64,000 nt of DNA from Amycolatopsis balhimycina FH 1894 (GTDB lineage Bacteria; Actinomycetota; Actinomycetes; Mycobacteriales; Pseudonocardiaceae), in contig NZ_KB913037.1 of the NCBI RefSeq assembly GCF_000384295.1, positions 1,903,975 to 1,967,974 on the forward strand, read 5' to 3'. Every line of letters begins with the position of its first letter. Within the stretch, counting starts at the first letter, position 1. A model generated the notes under the pieces. It was not told the origin of the DNA. It worked only from the letters and a program-made list of their open reading frames with translations, and ran no database searches. Positions 50,631 through 60,011 of the stretch are shown here, one piece after another. Made by a program: the position numbers and the translations under genes.

Positions 50631-53488
50631 ACCGCGGCTCCTCGCCGGGAACGCAGAATCTCCCGCCAGCGGTCCGCGAGGCGAACCGCCCGCTCCGCCG
50701 GGAGGGCGTCCGGCCGGTGCCACAGCAGCGCACGGTTCTCGCCCGGGTGGATCTCCAACGCCACTTCCATCGCCGAGCAGGGCGAGGGCAACCGGATCCG
50801 GCGGGCGGTGGCGCCTGGCAGCGTCAGGGACGCGGGTTCGGTGTTCTGCAGCGAAAAAACCGCCTGGCACACCGGTGCCCTGCCGTTCGGTGCGCGCTGG
50901 GCGGCGAGCTGCTCGATGGGTACGTGCTGATTGGTGAGCAGTCTCGCCAGCAGGGTCGTGGCGTGCTCGACGCAGTCGTCGAACGTCGCGGCTTCGCCGG
51001 GGAAACGGAGGAAGGCCGAGGTGGCGAAGCAGCCGATCACGTCATCGGCGGCGGGCAGCGTACGGCCGAAGAGCGGCATGCGCAGCGCGAAATCCGCGGC
51101 GCCGGTCTCCGCGCGCAATGCCTGGACCCACGCGGCCAGCCACTCGGCGGTGCTCGCCGGGATCAGCGCGAGAGGGTGATCGGTGACCGGATTGGCCCCC
51201 TCGGCCGCGGGGTCGAGGGGAAGATCCGGGACGCCTCGGAGGTGCTCGTGCCAGAACGGGTCCGGGGCCGGTGCCGTAGTGACCTCTTCGCGGGCCACGG
51301 CCCGGAAGCCCGGGGCCGGACGCAGTTCGGCACCGGTGTAGGCGGTGGACAGGTCCCGGCAGAAGACCGACTCCGACGCGCCGTCGATCGCCACCCGGTG
51401 AATGGCGACGGCGAGCAGGTGGTCGTTCTCGCCGCGGCGGAAGATCGCTGCCCTGAGCGGCGGGCCGGCGGCCAGGTCGAACGGCTTGGCGCAGAACGAG
51501 TTCACCGCATCCTCGGTGAACTCGCCGTTCGCGCACTCCGGCGGACGGTCGGTGGGCACGGCTTCGACAAACCGGTGCGAATGCCTGCGCAGCACCGAAT
51601 GCAGTGCTTCGTGCCGGACGGCGACAGCGCGCACGGCGCGCAGGCAGGCCGCGGTGTCGAGCGGGCCGGTGATCTCGAACAGCAGCGGGTGGATCAGCTC
51701 CGCGGCACCGGGCCGGTGCTCCTCCGCCCACCACATGCGGTACTGGGTGATCGGCAGGCCGGCCACCCACCGGGTCGGATCCGGTTCGGCCGACCGGGGG
51801 CCGCCGGGCTCACCGGGTATCGCGGCGGCGATCGCCGCCGGGGTGCGGTGGGCGAGCACCGTGTCCGCGCGCAGGCGCAGGCGGCCGGCGAGACGGATGA
51901 CCGTGATGGAGTCGGCGCCCGCGTCGATCAGATCGGTGTCCTCGCCGACGCGGGTGCCGAGCAGGTGGGCGGCGATCCGGACCACGGTGGCGACCGGGGC
52001 CTCGGTGCCGGCCGGGGCCGTGGCGGGGCCGGCCGACACCGAGGCCCGCGCGGGGACGGCCAGCGCGAGCAACGCGCCGGTGTCCGTCTTGCCGTTCGCG
52101 GTGGTGGGCATGGCGTCGACGCGGTGCACGATGCGGGGCACGAAGGCGGCGGGGAACCGCCCGGCCAGCCGCGCCCGGATGACGGCGGGGTCGGCCGCGC
52201 CGACGTAGCAGGCCAGCGTCTCGGTGCCGTTCGGCGCGGCCAGCAGGACGCTGCGGTGCACACCGGGCACCTCGTTCATGGCCGCTTCGACCTCTTCCGG
52301 CACGATCCGGGCGCCGCGGATCTTCAGCTGCCGGTCGGTACGGCCGGTGAAATGGAGCAAGCCGCGCTCGTCCACCCGCCCGAGGTCACCGGTGTGGTAG
52401 CCCTCGGCGCGGAACCGCTCGGCGGTGACCTCCGGCTCGCCGAGGTAGCCCGTGCCCAGCCCGTCGCCGGCGAGGACGATCTCGTCGTTTTCGAGGAATA
52501 CCCGGGTGTTCGCGATCGGTACGCCGATGGGGATCTCCCCCTCGCCGACGGTTTCCGGGATCTCGTACGCCGTGGCGAAGATCGTGCTCTCCACCGGACC
52601 GTAGCCGTTGATGATCCGCAGTTCCGGCGCGGCGGCGCGGAGCAGGGCCACGTGCGGCGGCGAGATCTTCTCCCCACCGGTCAGCACGCACCGCAGGCCG
52701 TCCAGGCACCGCACGTCCGCTTCGACGAGCGCGTTGAACAGGCTCGTGGTCAGCCACACCGTGTCGACTCCGCCGGCGATGACCCGGCGCAGTTCCTGCG
52801 CGCCGGGATGGTCGCCGTCGTACAACGCGCTGGTGCCACCGTTGATCAGCGGTCCCCACAGCTCCAGCGAGTGGGCGTCCCAGCCGAGCGGGGAGATCTG
52901 CAGCAGATGCGTGCCGGAGTCCATGCCCAGCAACGGGTCCAGCGCGATCCGGGTGGTACCGGAATGCGGGGTGAGCACCGCACGGGCACGTCCGGAACTG
53001 CCCGAGGTGGAGAACACACAGCACGGATCGGCCGGCCCCCCGGTGACACCGCGCAGTGGACGGTCGGCGGGGATCGCCGGTGACGTGTGTTCGTCGATCA
53101 CCAGTTTGGCGCCGCACCGGGCGACGATGTCGTCGAACCTGCTCTGCGGCCAGTCCATGGCACTGCCGGCGTACGCGGCGCCGGTCGCCAGCACCCCGAG
53201 CAGCACGGCGACCAGATGTGGCCCCCTCGGCAGCCGTACAGCCACGACGTCGCCCCGGCCGACCCCTTGCGCGGCAAGGCTTCGCCGTTCCGCTTCGGCG
53301 GTACGGCATAGCTCGAGGTAGCCGATTCTCCGGCCCCGCCAGGTCAACGCGGTGGCCTCCGGCGTGTCCCGGGCCCAGCGGGCGATCAGCGCGTCTACTC
53401 GTCCACCCAGCGGGTAGCCGATGCTCGGTCCGGTCAGCATGGGCCCCAGCGAAGCACGGCCGGCTCGGGCGGCTCTGGAGTGAGTCAC
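50627..53488 (-). CDS. Stand-alone NRPS protein, domains A-PCP-C
   Basis: 953 residues from GTG 53488, overlapping the CLF stop (GTGA); ATG 53440 is an alternative. Adenylation domain at about 20-470: STSGSSGRARAVL 160-172, NGYGPVEST 294-302, GDGLGTGYLG 341-350, HTGDLGR 365-371, final Lys in NGKTDTG 465-471. By eye the specificity residues read D-A-L-L-L-G-G-I-F-K, hinting at a small aliphatic amino acid (weak). PCP at about 495-560, Ser527 in DAGADSITV. Condensation domain 570-953 whose HHxxxDG motif is H697-R698-VAI-D702-G703: the catalytic second His is Arg. It sits where ACP normally follows CLF. Role: loading an amino-acid-derived starter or attaching an amino acid to the polyketide. Confidence 0.9.
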   Translation of the reverse strand: MTHSRAARAGRASLGPMLTGPSIGYPLGGRVDALIARWARDTPEATALTWRGRRIGYLELCRTAEAERRSLAAQGVGRGDVVAVRLPRGPHLVAVLLGVLATGAAYAGSAMDWPQSRFDDIVARCGAKLVIDEHTSPAIPADRPLRGVTGGPADPCCVFSTSGSSGRARAVLTPHSGTTRIALDPLLGMDSGTHLLQISPLGWDAHSLELWGPLINGGTSALYDGDHPGAQELRRVIAGGVDTVWLTTSLFNALVEADVRCLDGLRCVLTGGEKISPPHVALLRAAAPELRIINGYGPVESTIFATAYEIPETVGEGEIPIGVPIANTRVFLENDEIVLAGDGLGTGYLGEPEVTAERFRAEGYHTGDLGRVDERGLLHFTGRTDRQLKIRGARIVPEEVEAAMNEVPGVHRSVLLAAPNGTETLACYVGAADPAVIRARLAGRFPAAFVPRIVHRVDAMPTTANGKTDTGALLALAVPARASVSAGPATAPAGTEAPVATVVRIAAHLLGTRVGEDTDLIDAGADSITVIRLAGRLRLRADTVLAHRTPAAIAAAIPGEPGGPRSAEPDPTRWVAGLPITQYRMWWAEEHRPGAAELIHPLLFEITGPLDTAACLRAVRAVAVRHEALHSVLRRHSHRFVEAVPTDRPPECANGEFTEDAVNSFCAKPFDLAAGPPLRAAIFRRGENDHLLAVAIHRVAIDGASESVFCRDLSTAYTGAELRPAPGFRAVAREEVTTAPAPDPFWHEHLRGVPDLPLDPAAEGANPVTDHPLALIPASTAEWLAAWVQALRAETGAADFALRMPLFGRTLPAADDVIGCFATSAFLRFPGEAATFDDCVEHATTLLARLLTNQHVPIEQLAAQRAPNGRAPVCQAVFSLQNTEPASLTLPGATARRIRLPSPCSAMEVALEIHPGENRALLWHRPDALPAERAVRLADRWREILRSRRGAAV

Positions 53489-54672
53489 CGGCTCAGCACC
53501 ACCGCCGAGTTGAACCCGCCCGCACCGCGGGCCACCACCAGCGCGTGCCGCGGTGCCGCTTCCCGGGGCCTGTCGACCACCAGATCCAACGCGGCCGGGG
53601 CATCGACGCCGGTCGTCGGCGGGATCACGCCGTCCCGCATCGCCAGCAACGCGGTGGCCACGTCCAGCGCACCGGCGCCGGAATTCAGCCGGCCCACCAT
53701 CGTCTTCGGTGCCGTCACGGGCACCCCACGGACGCCGAACACCGCGGTCAGCGCAGCCACCTCGATCAGGTCCAGGCCGGGAACCGCGGCGGCATCGGCG
53801 AACACGACACCGATGTCCGCCGGGGTCAGCCCGGCATCGGCGAGCGCCAGCTCGACGGCCCGGCGCAACGCGGGTGGCCGGCCGGTGTGCGCGGCGGGGT
53901 CGAAAGTGGACGCCCACCCGGCGATCGTGCCGTAGCCCGATCCCGCGGATTTCCGCTCCACCACGAGCATCGCGCCCCCCTCGCCGGGTACGTGGCCGGC
54001 CGCGTCAGCGCTGAAGGGCAGGTAGCACCGCCGCGGATCGTCGCTGTGACTCAGCCGGCCACCGGCCATCTGGCACACCAAAGCGTACGGCGACAGCGGC
54101 GCCTCCGCACCGCCGGCCAGCATGACCGTCGCATCGGCGCGCAAGGCCCGCCGGGCCTGCGCGAGCGCGTCCAGCCCGCCCGCCTGCTCGGCCACCAGCA
54201 CGTCGCACGGGCCACGCGCACCCATGCGAATGGACACCTGGCCCGTGGTGGCCGCGTAGAACCAGGCGATGGATTGGTAGGCGCTCACCCGCGCCGATTC
54301 ATCGCCCCAGAGCTTTTCCATCTCGTGCTGGCCGAACTCGTTGCCGCCGGAGGAACTCGCGGTCACCACACCGAACTCGTACTCGGGCAGCGCGCCCGGA
54401 TCCACGCCCGCGTCGGCCAGTGCCATCGCCGATGCGGCGAGCGCGAACTGGGTGTACCGGTCGGTCTGGGACCGCAGCCGTCCGGGCAGGTACGCGCCGG
54501 CGTCGAAGTCCGGCACCGTGCCCGCCAGCTTCGTCGGGTACCCGGTGGCGTCGAACCGGTCGATGGGCGCGATCCCGCCGCGGCCGGCCAGCGTCGCCGA
54601 CCAGTACGCCTCGGTGCCCACCCCGTTCGGCGCGATCACCCCGATCCCGGTGACGACCGCGGGCATCATCAC
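53485..54672 (-). CDS. Type II PKS chain-length factor (KS-beta)
   Basis: 395 residues, GTG start overlapping the KS-alpha stop. Thiolase fold like KS-alpha but with Gln163 in place of the active-site Cys ([10 protein letters not shown]), the hallmark of chain-length factors, which decarboxylate malonyl-ACP and set chain length. C-terminal [20 protein letters not shown] lacks the catalytic His of a ketosynthase. With KS-alpha it forms the membrane-free heterodimer of the minimal PKS. Chain length cannot be read safely by eye. Confidence 0.95.
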   Translation of the reverse strand: MMMPAVVTGIGVIAPNGVGTEAYWSATLAGRGGIAPIDRFDATGYPTKLAGTVPDFDAGAYLPGRLRSQTDRYTQFALAASAMALADAGVDPGALPEYEFGVVTASSSGGNEFGQHEMEKLWGDESARVSAYQSIAWFYAATTGQVSIRMGARGPCDVLVAEQAGGLDALAQARRALRADATVMLAGGAEAPLSPYALVCQMAGGRLSHSDDPRRCYLPFSADAAGHVPGEGGAMLVVERKSAGSGYGTIAGWASTFDPAAHTGRPPALRRAVELALADAGLTPADIGVVFADAAAVPGLDLIEVAALTAVFGVRGVPVTAPKTMVGRLNSGAGALDVATALLAMRDGVIPPTTGVDAPAALDLVVDRPREAAPRHALVVARGAGGFNSAVVLSR

Positions 54673-55940
54673 CGCCCTCCGTGTCTGGTCAGGACAATCG
54701 CGCTCTGGAACCCGCCGAACCCGCTGCCCACCTTGAGCACCGCGTCGATCTTGCGTGCCCGGGCCACGTGGGGAACGTAGTCCAGGTCACAATCCGGATC
54801 CGGCACGTCGAGGTTGGCCGTCGGCGGTACGACGTCGTTCGTCATCGCCAGTACGCAGGCAACCAGCTCGATCGAGCCGATCGCGCCCAGCGAGTGGCCG
54901 ACCATCGACTTCAGGGAGCTGATCGGCACGTCGTAGGCGTGCGCGCCGAGGCTGGCCTTGAACGCGCCGGTCTCGTGCCGGTCGTTCTGCGGGGTGCCGG
55001 AGCCGTGCGCGTTCACATAGTCCACTTCGGACGGATCGAGCCGGGCGTGACCCAGGGCACGCCGGATCGCCTCGGTCATCTCCCGGCCGTCCGGTTTCAG
55101 CCCGGTCATGTGGAACGCGTTGGAGCGGGACGAGAATCCGCCGATCCGGGCGTACACCTGCGCGCCACGCCGCCGGGCGGCGGTCGCCTCCTCCAGCACC
55201 AGTGCGGCGGCTCCCTCACCGAGCACGAACCCGTTACGCCGCAGGTCGAACGGGCGGGAGGCGTGCTCCGGGTCGTCGTTGTCCGGCGTGGTGGCGTTGA
55301 TCGCGTCGAAGCACGCCGTGGTGATCGGCGAGATCGGGGCGTCCGCCGCACCGGCGATCATCACGTCCGCGCTGCCCTCGGCGATCAGCTGGGCCGCGTA
55401 ACCGACCGCGTCGATGCCCGCGGTACACCCGTTGGAGACCAGCGACACCGGGCCTTCCGCACCGCAGTCGAGCGCGACCTCCTTCGGGATGGAGCTCGGC
55501 ACCAGGTACTCGTACAGGTACGGCGACGCCTTGTCGTTGTCCACCAGCCAATTCCGGCCCCGGTCGCTGACCGTGCAGTAGTTCTGTTCCAGGCGCATGG
55601 TGTTGCCGACCGCGCTGCCCAGCGCGACGCCGAGCCGGTCCGGTGGCATGGTGTCGAACTCGAGCCCGCTGTCCACGATCGCTTCCCGCGCACTGACCAG
55701 AGCGAACTGCACCACCCGGTCGTGCCGGTCACGCTCCTGCGCGGTGAGCCCGGCCGGCAGCGGGTCGAAGTCCACCTCGGCGGCCACCCGGGAGCGGAAC
55801 CCGGTGGCGTCGAACAGCGAGATCGTGCGGGTCGCGGTACGGCCGGCCGCGAGCAGCTGCCAGAATTGCTTCGCGCCGACGCCTCCGGGGGCCACCACAC
55901 CGACCCCGGTGATGACCACCTCCCTCGCGACCCCCGGCAT
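54669..55940 (-). CDS. Type II PKS ketosynthase (KS-alpha)
   Basis: 423 residues from ATG 55940, overlapping the TcmI-type cyclase stop (TGATG); an ATG at 55952 would add four residues. Active-site Cys172 in [10 protein letters not shown], His residues in [12 protein letters not shown] and [12 protein letters not shown]. It condenses malonyl units on ACP into a poly-beta-ketone. The length and sequence ([16 protein letters not shown] start) are typical of aromatic PKS. No acyltransferase gene is present, so malonyl transfer relies on FabD of fatty-acid synthesis. Confidence 0.96.
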   Translation of the reverse strand: MPGVAREVVITGVGVVAPGGVGAKQFWQLLAAGRTATRTISLFDATGFRSRVAAEVDFDPLPAGLTAQERDRHDRVVQFALVSAREAIVDSGLEFDTMPPDRLGVALGSAVGNTMRLEQNYCTVSDRGRNWLVDNDKASPYLYEYLVPSSIPKEVALDCGAEGPVSLVSNGCTAGIDAVGYAAQLIAEGSADVMIAGAADAPISPITTACFDAINATTPDNDDPEHASRPFDLRRNGFVLGEGAAALVLEEATAARRRGAQVYARIGGFSSRSNAFHMTGLKPDGREMTEAIRRALGHARLDPSEVDYVNAHGSGTPQNDRHETGAFKASLGAHAYDVPISSLKSMVGHSLGAIGSIELVACVLAMTNDVVPPTANLDVPDPDCDLDYVPHVARARKIDAVLKVGSGFGGFQSAIVLTRHGGR

Positions 55941-56251
55941 CACAACGGCCATGTGTAGAACGGCTTGGCCATCGCGTCCGCGGGCCCCTGCCAGGACGGG
56001 TGATACGGCGCGACCAGCGGCTTGAGCTTGGCATTGATGTCGTGCCACAACGGGTGGTCCCGAACCCGGGCGATGTCCGGTTCCCGCTCGGACTCGATCA
56101 GGTGGAAATACAGGCCGTGGAAGGAGAACAGGGTCCGCCGGCCCACGCCGACCAGATGCGGCAGTGCGGTCGCATCGGACTCGGTCCACAGCTCGGTGAT
56201 CCGGTCCAGGTCCTTCGGATCGGCCTTCGCCACGATCAGTGTGCGGTTCAT
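55940..56251 (-). CDS. TcmI-family polyketide cyclase
   Basis: 103 residues from ATG 56251 (AGGAGG 9 bases before). Dimeric ferredoxin-like fold of Tcm[76 protein letters not shown] and the end [10 protein letters not shown]. TcmI-type enzymes close the last ring(s) of tetracyclic or pentacyclic aglycones. First PKS gene of the KS-CLF block and translationally coupled to KS-alpha. Confidence 0.94.
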   Translation of the reverse strand: MNRTLIVAKADPKDLDRITELWTESDATALPHLVGVGRRTLFSFHGLYFHLIESEREPDIARVRDHPLWHDINAKLKPLVAPYHPSWQGPADAMAKPFYTWPL

Positions 56252-56286
56252 CGTCTCATTCCTCCTGGGTGATGGTGACCACCACG

Positions 56287-57318
56287 TCAACGGCTCACAG
56301 GCTCGGCCGCCGGGGCGACGGCGGCCACGGCGACGCGAACCGCGGCGAGCTGGGCCGCCGCGGTGGGAGCGAGCAGGGTCAGCCCCAGGGTGGTGACCCC
56401 CGCCCGCGCGTACTCGGCCATCCGCGCCCGTATCCGCCGCTCATCGCCGAGCAGGGACAACCGGTCGATCAGCTCGAACGGCACCGCGGCGGCGGCCGCG
56501 GCCCGGTCCCCGGCCCGGATCGCCTCGTGGATCCGCTCGGCCGCGGCGGCGTACCCGAGCCGGACCGCGAGCGCGAAGTAGACGCTGCGTTCCTTGCTGC
56601 CCAGCCCGATGAAGTTGGCGAAGTACGGCCGCAGGCTCCGCGCGGCCACCCGTGGGTCCTCGTCCACGGCGATCGGGACCGACGGCAGCACCTCGAAGCC
56701 CGCCATGCTCTTGCCCGCACGGGCCCGGCCGGCGGCGACGTGCGTCAGGGCCTCGGCGATGCCGTCGGGCGAGTTGAACACGCCGATCCAGCCGTCGGCG
56801 ATCTCACCGGTCAGCTCCAGGTTGCGCGGGCCGACCGCGGCGAGGTAGATCGGCAGGTCGCCGCGGACCGGGGCGGCATGCAACCAGGCGGGTTCGGCGC
56901 TTTCGTCCGGCGGTAGGCGAAAGTGCTTCCCCCGGTAGCGAACGGGCTCGCCGCTCAGCGCCAGCCGGACCACGTCCACGTACTCCCGGATGCGGCCCAG
57001 CGGCCGGTCGAACGGGACGCCGTACCAGCCGAGCGAGACGTCCGGGTTGGACAGCCCGAGGGCAAGCCGGAAGCGGCCGCCGGACAACGCGTCCAGGCCG
57101 GCCGCGGTCAACGCGGTCAGCACGGGGGTACGCGCCGGGATCTGCATCACCCCGGGCGCCAGCGCGATGGCCGACGTGCGCGCCGCCACCGCGCCGAGCA
57201 CGCTGACCGCGTCGGACCTGAACCCCTCGGGCACCAGCGCGAAGTCCACGCCCAGCCGCTCCGCCCCGACCGCGACCTCGACGGCGCTGTGGTAGGCGAG
57301 GAACACCGCGAGCTTCAT
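56287..57318 (-). CDS. LLM-class F420-dependent oxidoreductase
   Basis: 343 residues. Luciferase-like TIM barrel: LAVFLAYHSAVEVAVGAERL, ALVPEGFRSDAVSVLGAVAA, IALAPGVMQIPARTP, GRFRLALGLSNPDVSLGWYG, GKHFRLPPDE. Members with this pattern use coenzyme F420 for hydride transfer. Start ATG overlaps the glycosyltransferase 3 stop by 4 bases. In aromatic PKS clusters such enzymes reduce quinones or enones or set up dearomatisation; the exact step is unknown. Confidence 0.88.
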   Translation of the reverse strand: MKLAVFLAYHSAVEVAVGAERLGVDFALVPEGFRSDAVSVLGAVAARTSAIALAPGVMQIPARTPVLTALTAAGLDALSGGRFRLALGLSNPDVSLGWYGVPFDRPLGRIREYVDVVRLALSGEPVRYRGKHFRLPPDESAEPAWLHAAPVRGDLPIYLAAVGPRNLELTGEIADGWIGVFNSPDGIAEALTHVAAGRARAGKSMAGFEVLPSVPIAVDEDPRVAARSLRPYFANFIGLGSKERSVYFALAVRLGYAAAAERIHEAIRAGDRAAAAAAVPFELIDRLSLLGDERRIRARMAEYARAGVTTLGLTLLAPTAAAQLAAVRVAVAAVAPAAEPVSR

Positions 57319-58529
57319 CGAACCCGCTTCTCCAGCAACGAAACCACGTCCGCGGGGCTGGGCATGGCCAGGTGCTCGGCGCGCATCTGGGCCGCTTCCT
57401 CCTGGTAGCGGTCGAGGTCGGCGAGATACTGGCCCAGCTCGTGGGTCAGCCGCTCACCCCAGGCATCGCCACCCCACAGGTACGTTCCCGCCTTGCTGGC
57501 CGCGACGTGCTGGGCGTTGAACATGGTGTCCGGCAGGATCGGCAGCACGAACTGCGGCACGCCGTTCTTCACCGCGGTCATGGTGGTTCCACCGCCGCCC
57601 TGGTGGATGATCGCGTCGCAGTCCGCCAGCGCCTGGTCCAGCGGGACCCGGCCGAGGTTGACCACGTTTTCCGGCAGCTCACCGAACAGTTCGCGCTGCG
57701 ACTCCACGACCGCGACCACCGTCTCCACGTCGTGCTTGCCCAGCTCGCGGACCACGGCGGGAGCGAGCAGGCCGTCGTTGAGCGCCAGCCCGTCGATCGA
57801 GGTGCCCCAGGTGACGCAGATCCGCCGGCGCCGTTTCGGCCGGCGCAGCCAGGCCGGTTCCACCGCCGGCCCGTTGTAGGGCACGTACCGCATCGGCTGG
57901 CGCTCCAGGTCGTCGACGACCTGCAGGCGCGGTGGGCACGGGTCCAGGGTGAGGTCGCCGACGGCGTTGATCCGCGGCGCGCCGATCCGGGCCGCGAGCT
58001 CGCCGAGCAGCTCCTCTTCCACGTCACCGACGGAGTGGAGGAAATCGACTGTCCACAACAGACGCAGAGCAGGTACGTCCAGCCTGGCTGCGATCAGCGG
58101 CCCGAGAAACCCGAACGGCTCGTACACCACCGCATCCGGCCGCCAACGGTCGATGAACCGCACGGTGTCGTCCGCCATCGCGGCGGCGCTGTCCGCGGCG
58201 ACGCGGAGTACGTTGAGGCCGCGGCGCATCCCCGCGCCGCTGCCCAGCCGCTGGGCGTCGGACCAGTTCTTGTCCGCCTTGGCCTTGCGTTGTTCCTGCC
58301 GGTGCTTGTCGTACCACCCCGCCTTGGCGAGGGTGTCGCGAAGCACCTCCACCAGATCCACGTGCCGACCGGCGGGCAGGGCGGGCAGCCCGGCGGCGGT
58401 GATCGTCGGCGCGAAGGACGGGTGGCTGGCCACCATCACCTCGTGGCCCGCGGCGCGCAGCGCCCAACCGAAGGGCACGAGAGGGTTGAAATGCGAACCC
58501 CACGCCCATGTCACGAACAGGACTCGCAC
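57315..58529 (-). CDS. Glycosyltransferase 3 (GT1/MGT family)
   Basis: 404 residues from GTG 58529 (GGGAGGA 7 bases before). Begins VRVLFVTWAWGSHFNPLVPF. It has an inserted basic stretch near residue 75 (KHRQEQRKAKADKNWSDAQR) absent from glycosyltransferases 1 and 2, then DLTLDPCPPRLQ, YVPYNGPAVEPAW, VTWGTSIDGL and donor box CDAIIHQGGGGTTMTAVKNG. Transfers an NDP-sugar. It lies in the main operon, head to tail with glycosyltransferase 4, and its stop is coupled to the LLM oxidoreductase gene. Confidence 0.92.
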   Translation of the reverse strand: MRVLFVTWAWGSHFNPLVPFGWALRAAGHEVMVASHPSFAPTITAAGLPALPAGRHVDLVEVLRDTLAKAGWYDKHRQEQRKAKADKNWSDAQRLGSGAGMRRGLNVLRVAADSAAAMADDTVRFIDRWRPDAVVYEPFGFLGPLIAARLDVPALRLLWTVDFLHSVGDVEEELLGELAARIGAPRINAVGDLTLDPCPPRLQVVDDLERQPMRYVPYNGPAVEPAWLRRPKRRRRICVTWGTSIDGLALNDGLLAPAVVRELGKHDVETVVAVVESQRELFGELPENVVNLGRVPLDQALADCDAIIHQGGGGTTMTAVKNGVPQFVLPILPDTMFNAQHVAASKAGTYLWGGDAWGERLTHELGQYLADLDRYQEEAAQMRAEHLAMPSPADVVSLLEKRVR

Positions 58530-58599
58530 GGCGGTCCTCCCTGGGATAGTGCTGGCGGTTGACCCGGGACACACTCTGCGCGCGGACGCTGTGAAACCG

Positions 58600-59823
58600 C
58601 TAGAGCCGCGTGCTCGTCAGGTCCACGAGCCCGTCGACGACCGCCGCGGGCGTCGGCATGGTCACCGCTTCGTCGCGCATCCGGGCTGCCGCGGCCCGAT
58701 ATTCCGGCTCGTCGAGCAGTCGCCGCACGCACTTCCCGATCACCGCGGCGCCGGCCATGGGCAGGTGGATTCCGGCACCGGTGCCGGCCATGTGCTTGGC
58801 GTTGAACTCCGTGTCCGGCAGCGTCGGCACGGCCAGCTGCGGTACCCCGGAGACCAATGAGGACATGGTGGTGCCACCGCCGCCCTGGTGGACGACCGCG
58901 GCACAGGCGGGCAGCACCGAGATCAGCGGGACGGGCCCGGCGTGGATCACGTTCGGCGGCAGCTCGCCGAACGCCGGCAGCTGCGACTCCGGCACCGCGA
59001 GCACCACATCGACGTCCCAGGTCGACAGTGTGCGAACCACCTCCGGAGCCAGGAACGTGCCCTCGATGCGCAGCCCGTGGATGGTGGTGCCCCAGGTCAC
59101 GCACACCCGAGGGCGATCGCCCCGTACGGTGAGCTCGGGCGGCGCGACCGGCAGCGGGCCGGGGTAGCCGACATAGCGCATCGGCCGGCGGGGCAGATCA
59201 TCGCGCACCTGCAGGTCCGGGGGGCACGGATCCAGCGTGACCGTCCCTGTTATGTCCACATCGGACAGACCGAAGCGGTCGATGACCGGCCCGAACAACC
59301 GCCGGGACAGAGTCTGCATCGGCAGGCTGAAGTCCGGCGCCCACAACACCCGCACGCCCGGCACTTCCAGCACGGTGGCCAGGATCCCGCCGAGAAAGCC
59401 GGTCGGCTCGTACACCACGAGGTCGGGACGCCAGGCCCGGGCGAACGCATACGCGTCGTCCAGCATCGCCGTACAGCCGTCCAGCACGATCCGCAGCATC
59501 TCCCGGCCGAGCCGGTTCTGTGCCTGGTCCCGCCGCCGTCCCGCTTCGGAGTCGCCTTTGAAGCCGCCGCGTTTCTCGAACTCCGCGGCGCCGGCGATGG
59601 CGTCGGTGTGCAGCAGCGGGGCGTACCGTTCGCGAAGCTGCCGGGTGACGTCGATGTCCGGGCCGACCGGCACGGCGGGCAACCCGGACTCCGTGACGAC
59701 GGGCGCGAACGGCGGATGGGTGAGGACCGCGACCTCGTGACCGGCGGCCCGCAGGGCCCAGCCCAGCGGAACCAGCGGCTGGTAGTGGCCCTTCTGCGCC
59801 CAGGTGGCGAACAACACGCGCAT
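58600..59823 (-). CDS. Glycosyltransferase 4 (GT1/MGT family)
   Basis: 407 residues from ATG 59823 with GGAG 8 bases before. Begins MRVLFATWAQKGHYQPLVPL; has the same kind of charged insertion as glycosyltransferase 3 (FEKRGGFKGDSEAGRRRDQA), TVTLDPCPPDLQ, CVTWGTTIHGLR and donor box CAAVVHQGGGGTTMSSLVSG. Probable first gene of the long leftward operon. Its ribosome site lies in one arm of an inverted repeat (59827-59855). Confidence 0.92.
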   Translation of the reverse strand: MRVLFATWAQKGHYQPLVPLGWALRAAGHEVAVLTHPPFAPVVTESGLPAVPVGPDIDVTRQLRERYAPLLHTDAIAGAAEFEKRGGFKGDSEAGRRRDQAQNRLGREMLRIVLDGCTAMLDDAYAFARAWRPDLVVYEPTGFLGGILATVLEVPGVRVLWAPDFSLPMQTLSRRLFGPVIDRFGLSDVDITGTVTLDPCPPDLQVRDDLPRRPMRYVGYPGPLPVAPPELTVRGDRPRVCVTWGTTIHGLRIEGTFLAPEVVRTLSTWDVDVVLAVPESQLPAFGELPPNVIHAGPVPLISVLPACAAVVHQGGGGTTMSSLVSGVPQLAVPTLPDTEFNAKHMAGTGAGIHLPMAGAAVIGKCVRRLLDEPEYRAAAARMRDEAVTMPTPAAVVDGLVDLTSTRL

Positions 59824-59826
59824 CGG

Positions 59827-59855
59827 TGGAACTCCTCGTCCGCATGGGAGTTCCA
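59827..59855. promoter_or_regulatory. Inverted repeat covering the ribosome site of glycosyltransferase 4
   Basis: TGGAACTCC (59827-59835) and GGAGTTCCA (59847-59855), 11-base spacer. On the transcript of the leftward gene the near arm contains its GGAG, so a hairpin would mask translation. It may equally be an operator in the 188-base divergent spacer. Confidence 0.5.
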
Positions 59856-60011
59856 GTATCCGGCGCGGCGGTAGATTCTCGGTCGCCGACGTCGGTCGAG
59901 CCGTTCTCCAGCAAGTGGACACCAGCGGGACTCAATCACGGTCGCGTAGTCGTGAGTGCGTTCGACGCCGGCCCGGCCGGCGTGCCGTCCTGCGGAGAGG
60001 AACGTCCCGCG

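Noticed and set aside
50717..53083. 788-codon plus-strand open frame opposite the NRPS gene
   Set aside because: Composition of a shadow frame; the opposite strand carries A, PCP and C motifs.
53489..53917. Upstream extension of the NRPS frame into the CLF gene
   Set aside because: The extension is antisense-like filler within CLF codons; the GTGA overlap at 53488 is the natural start.
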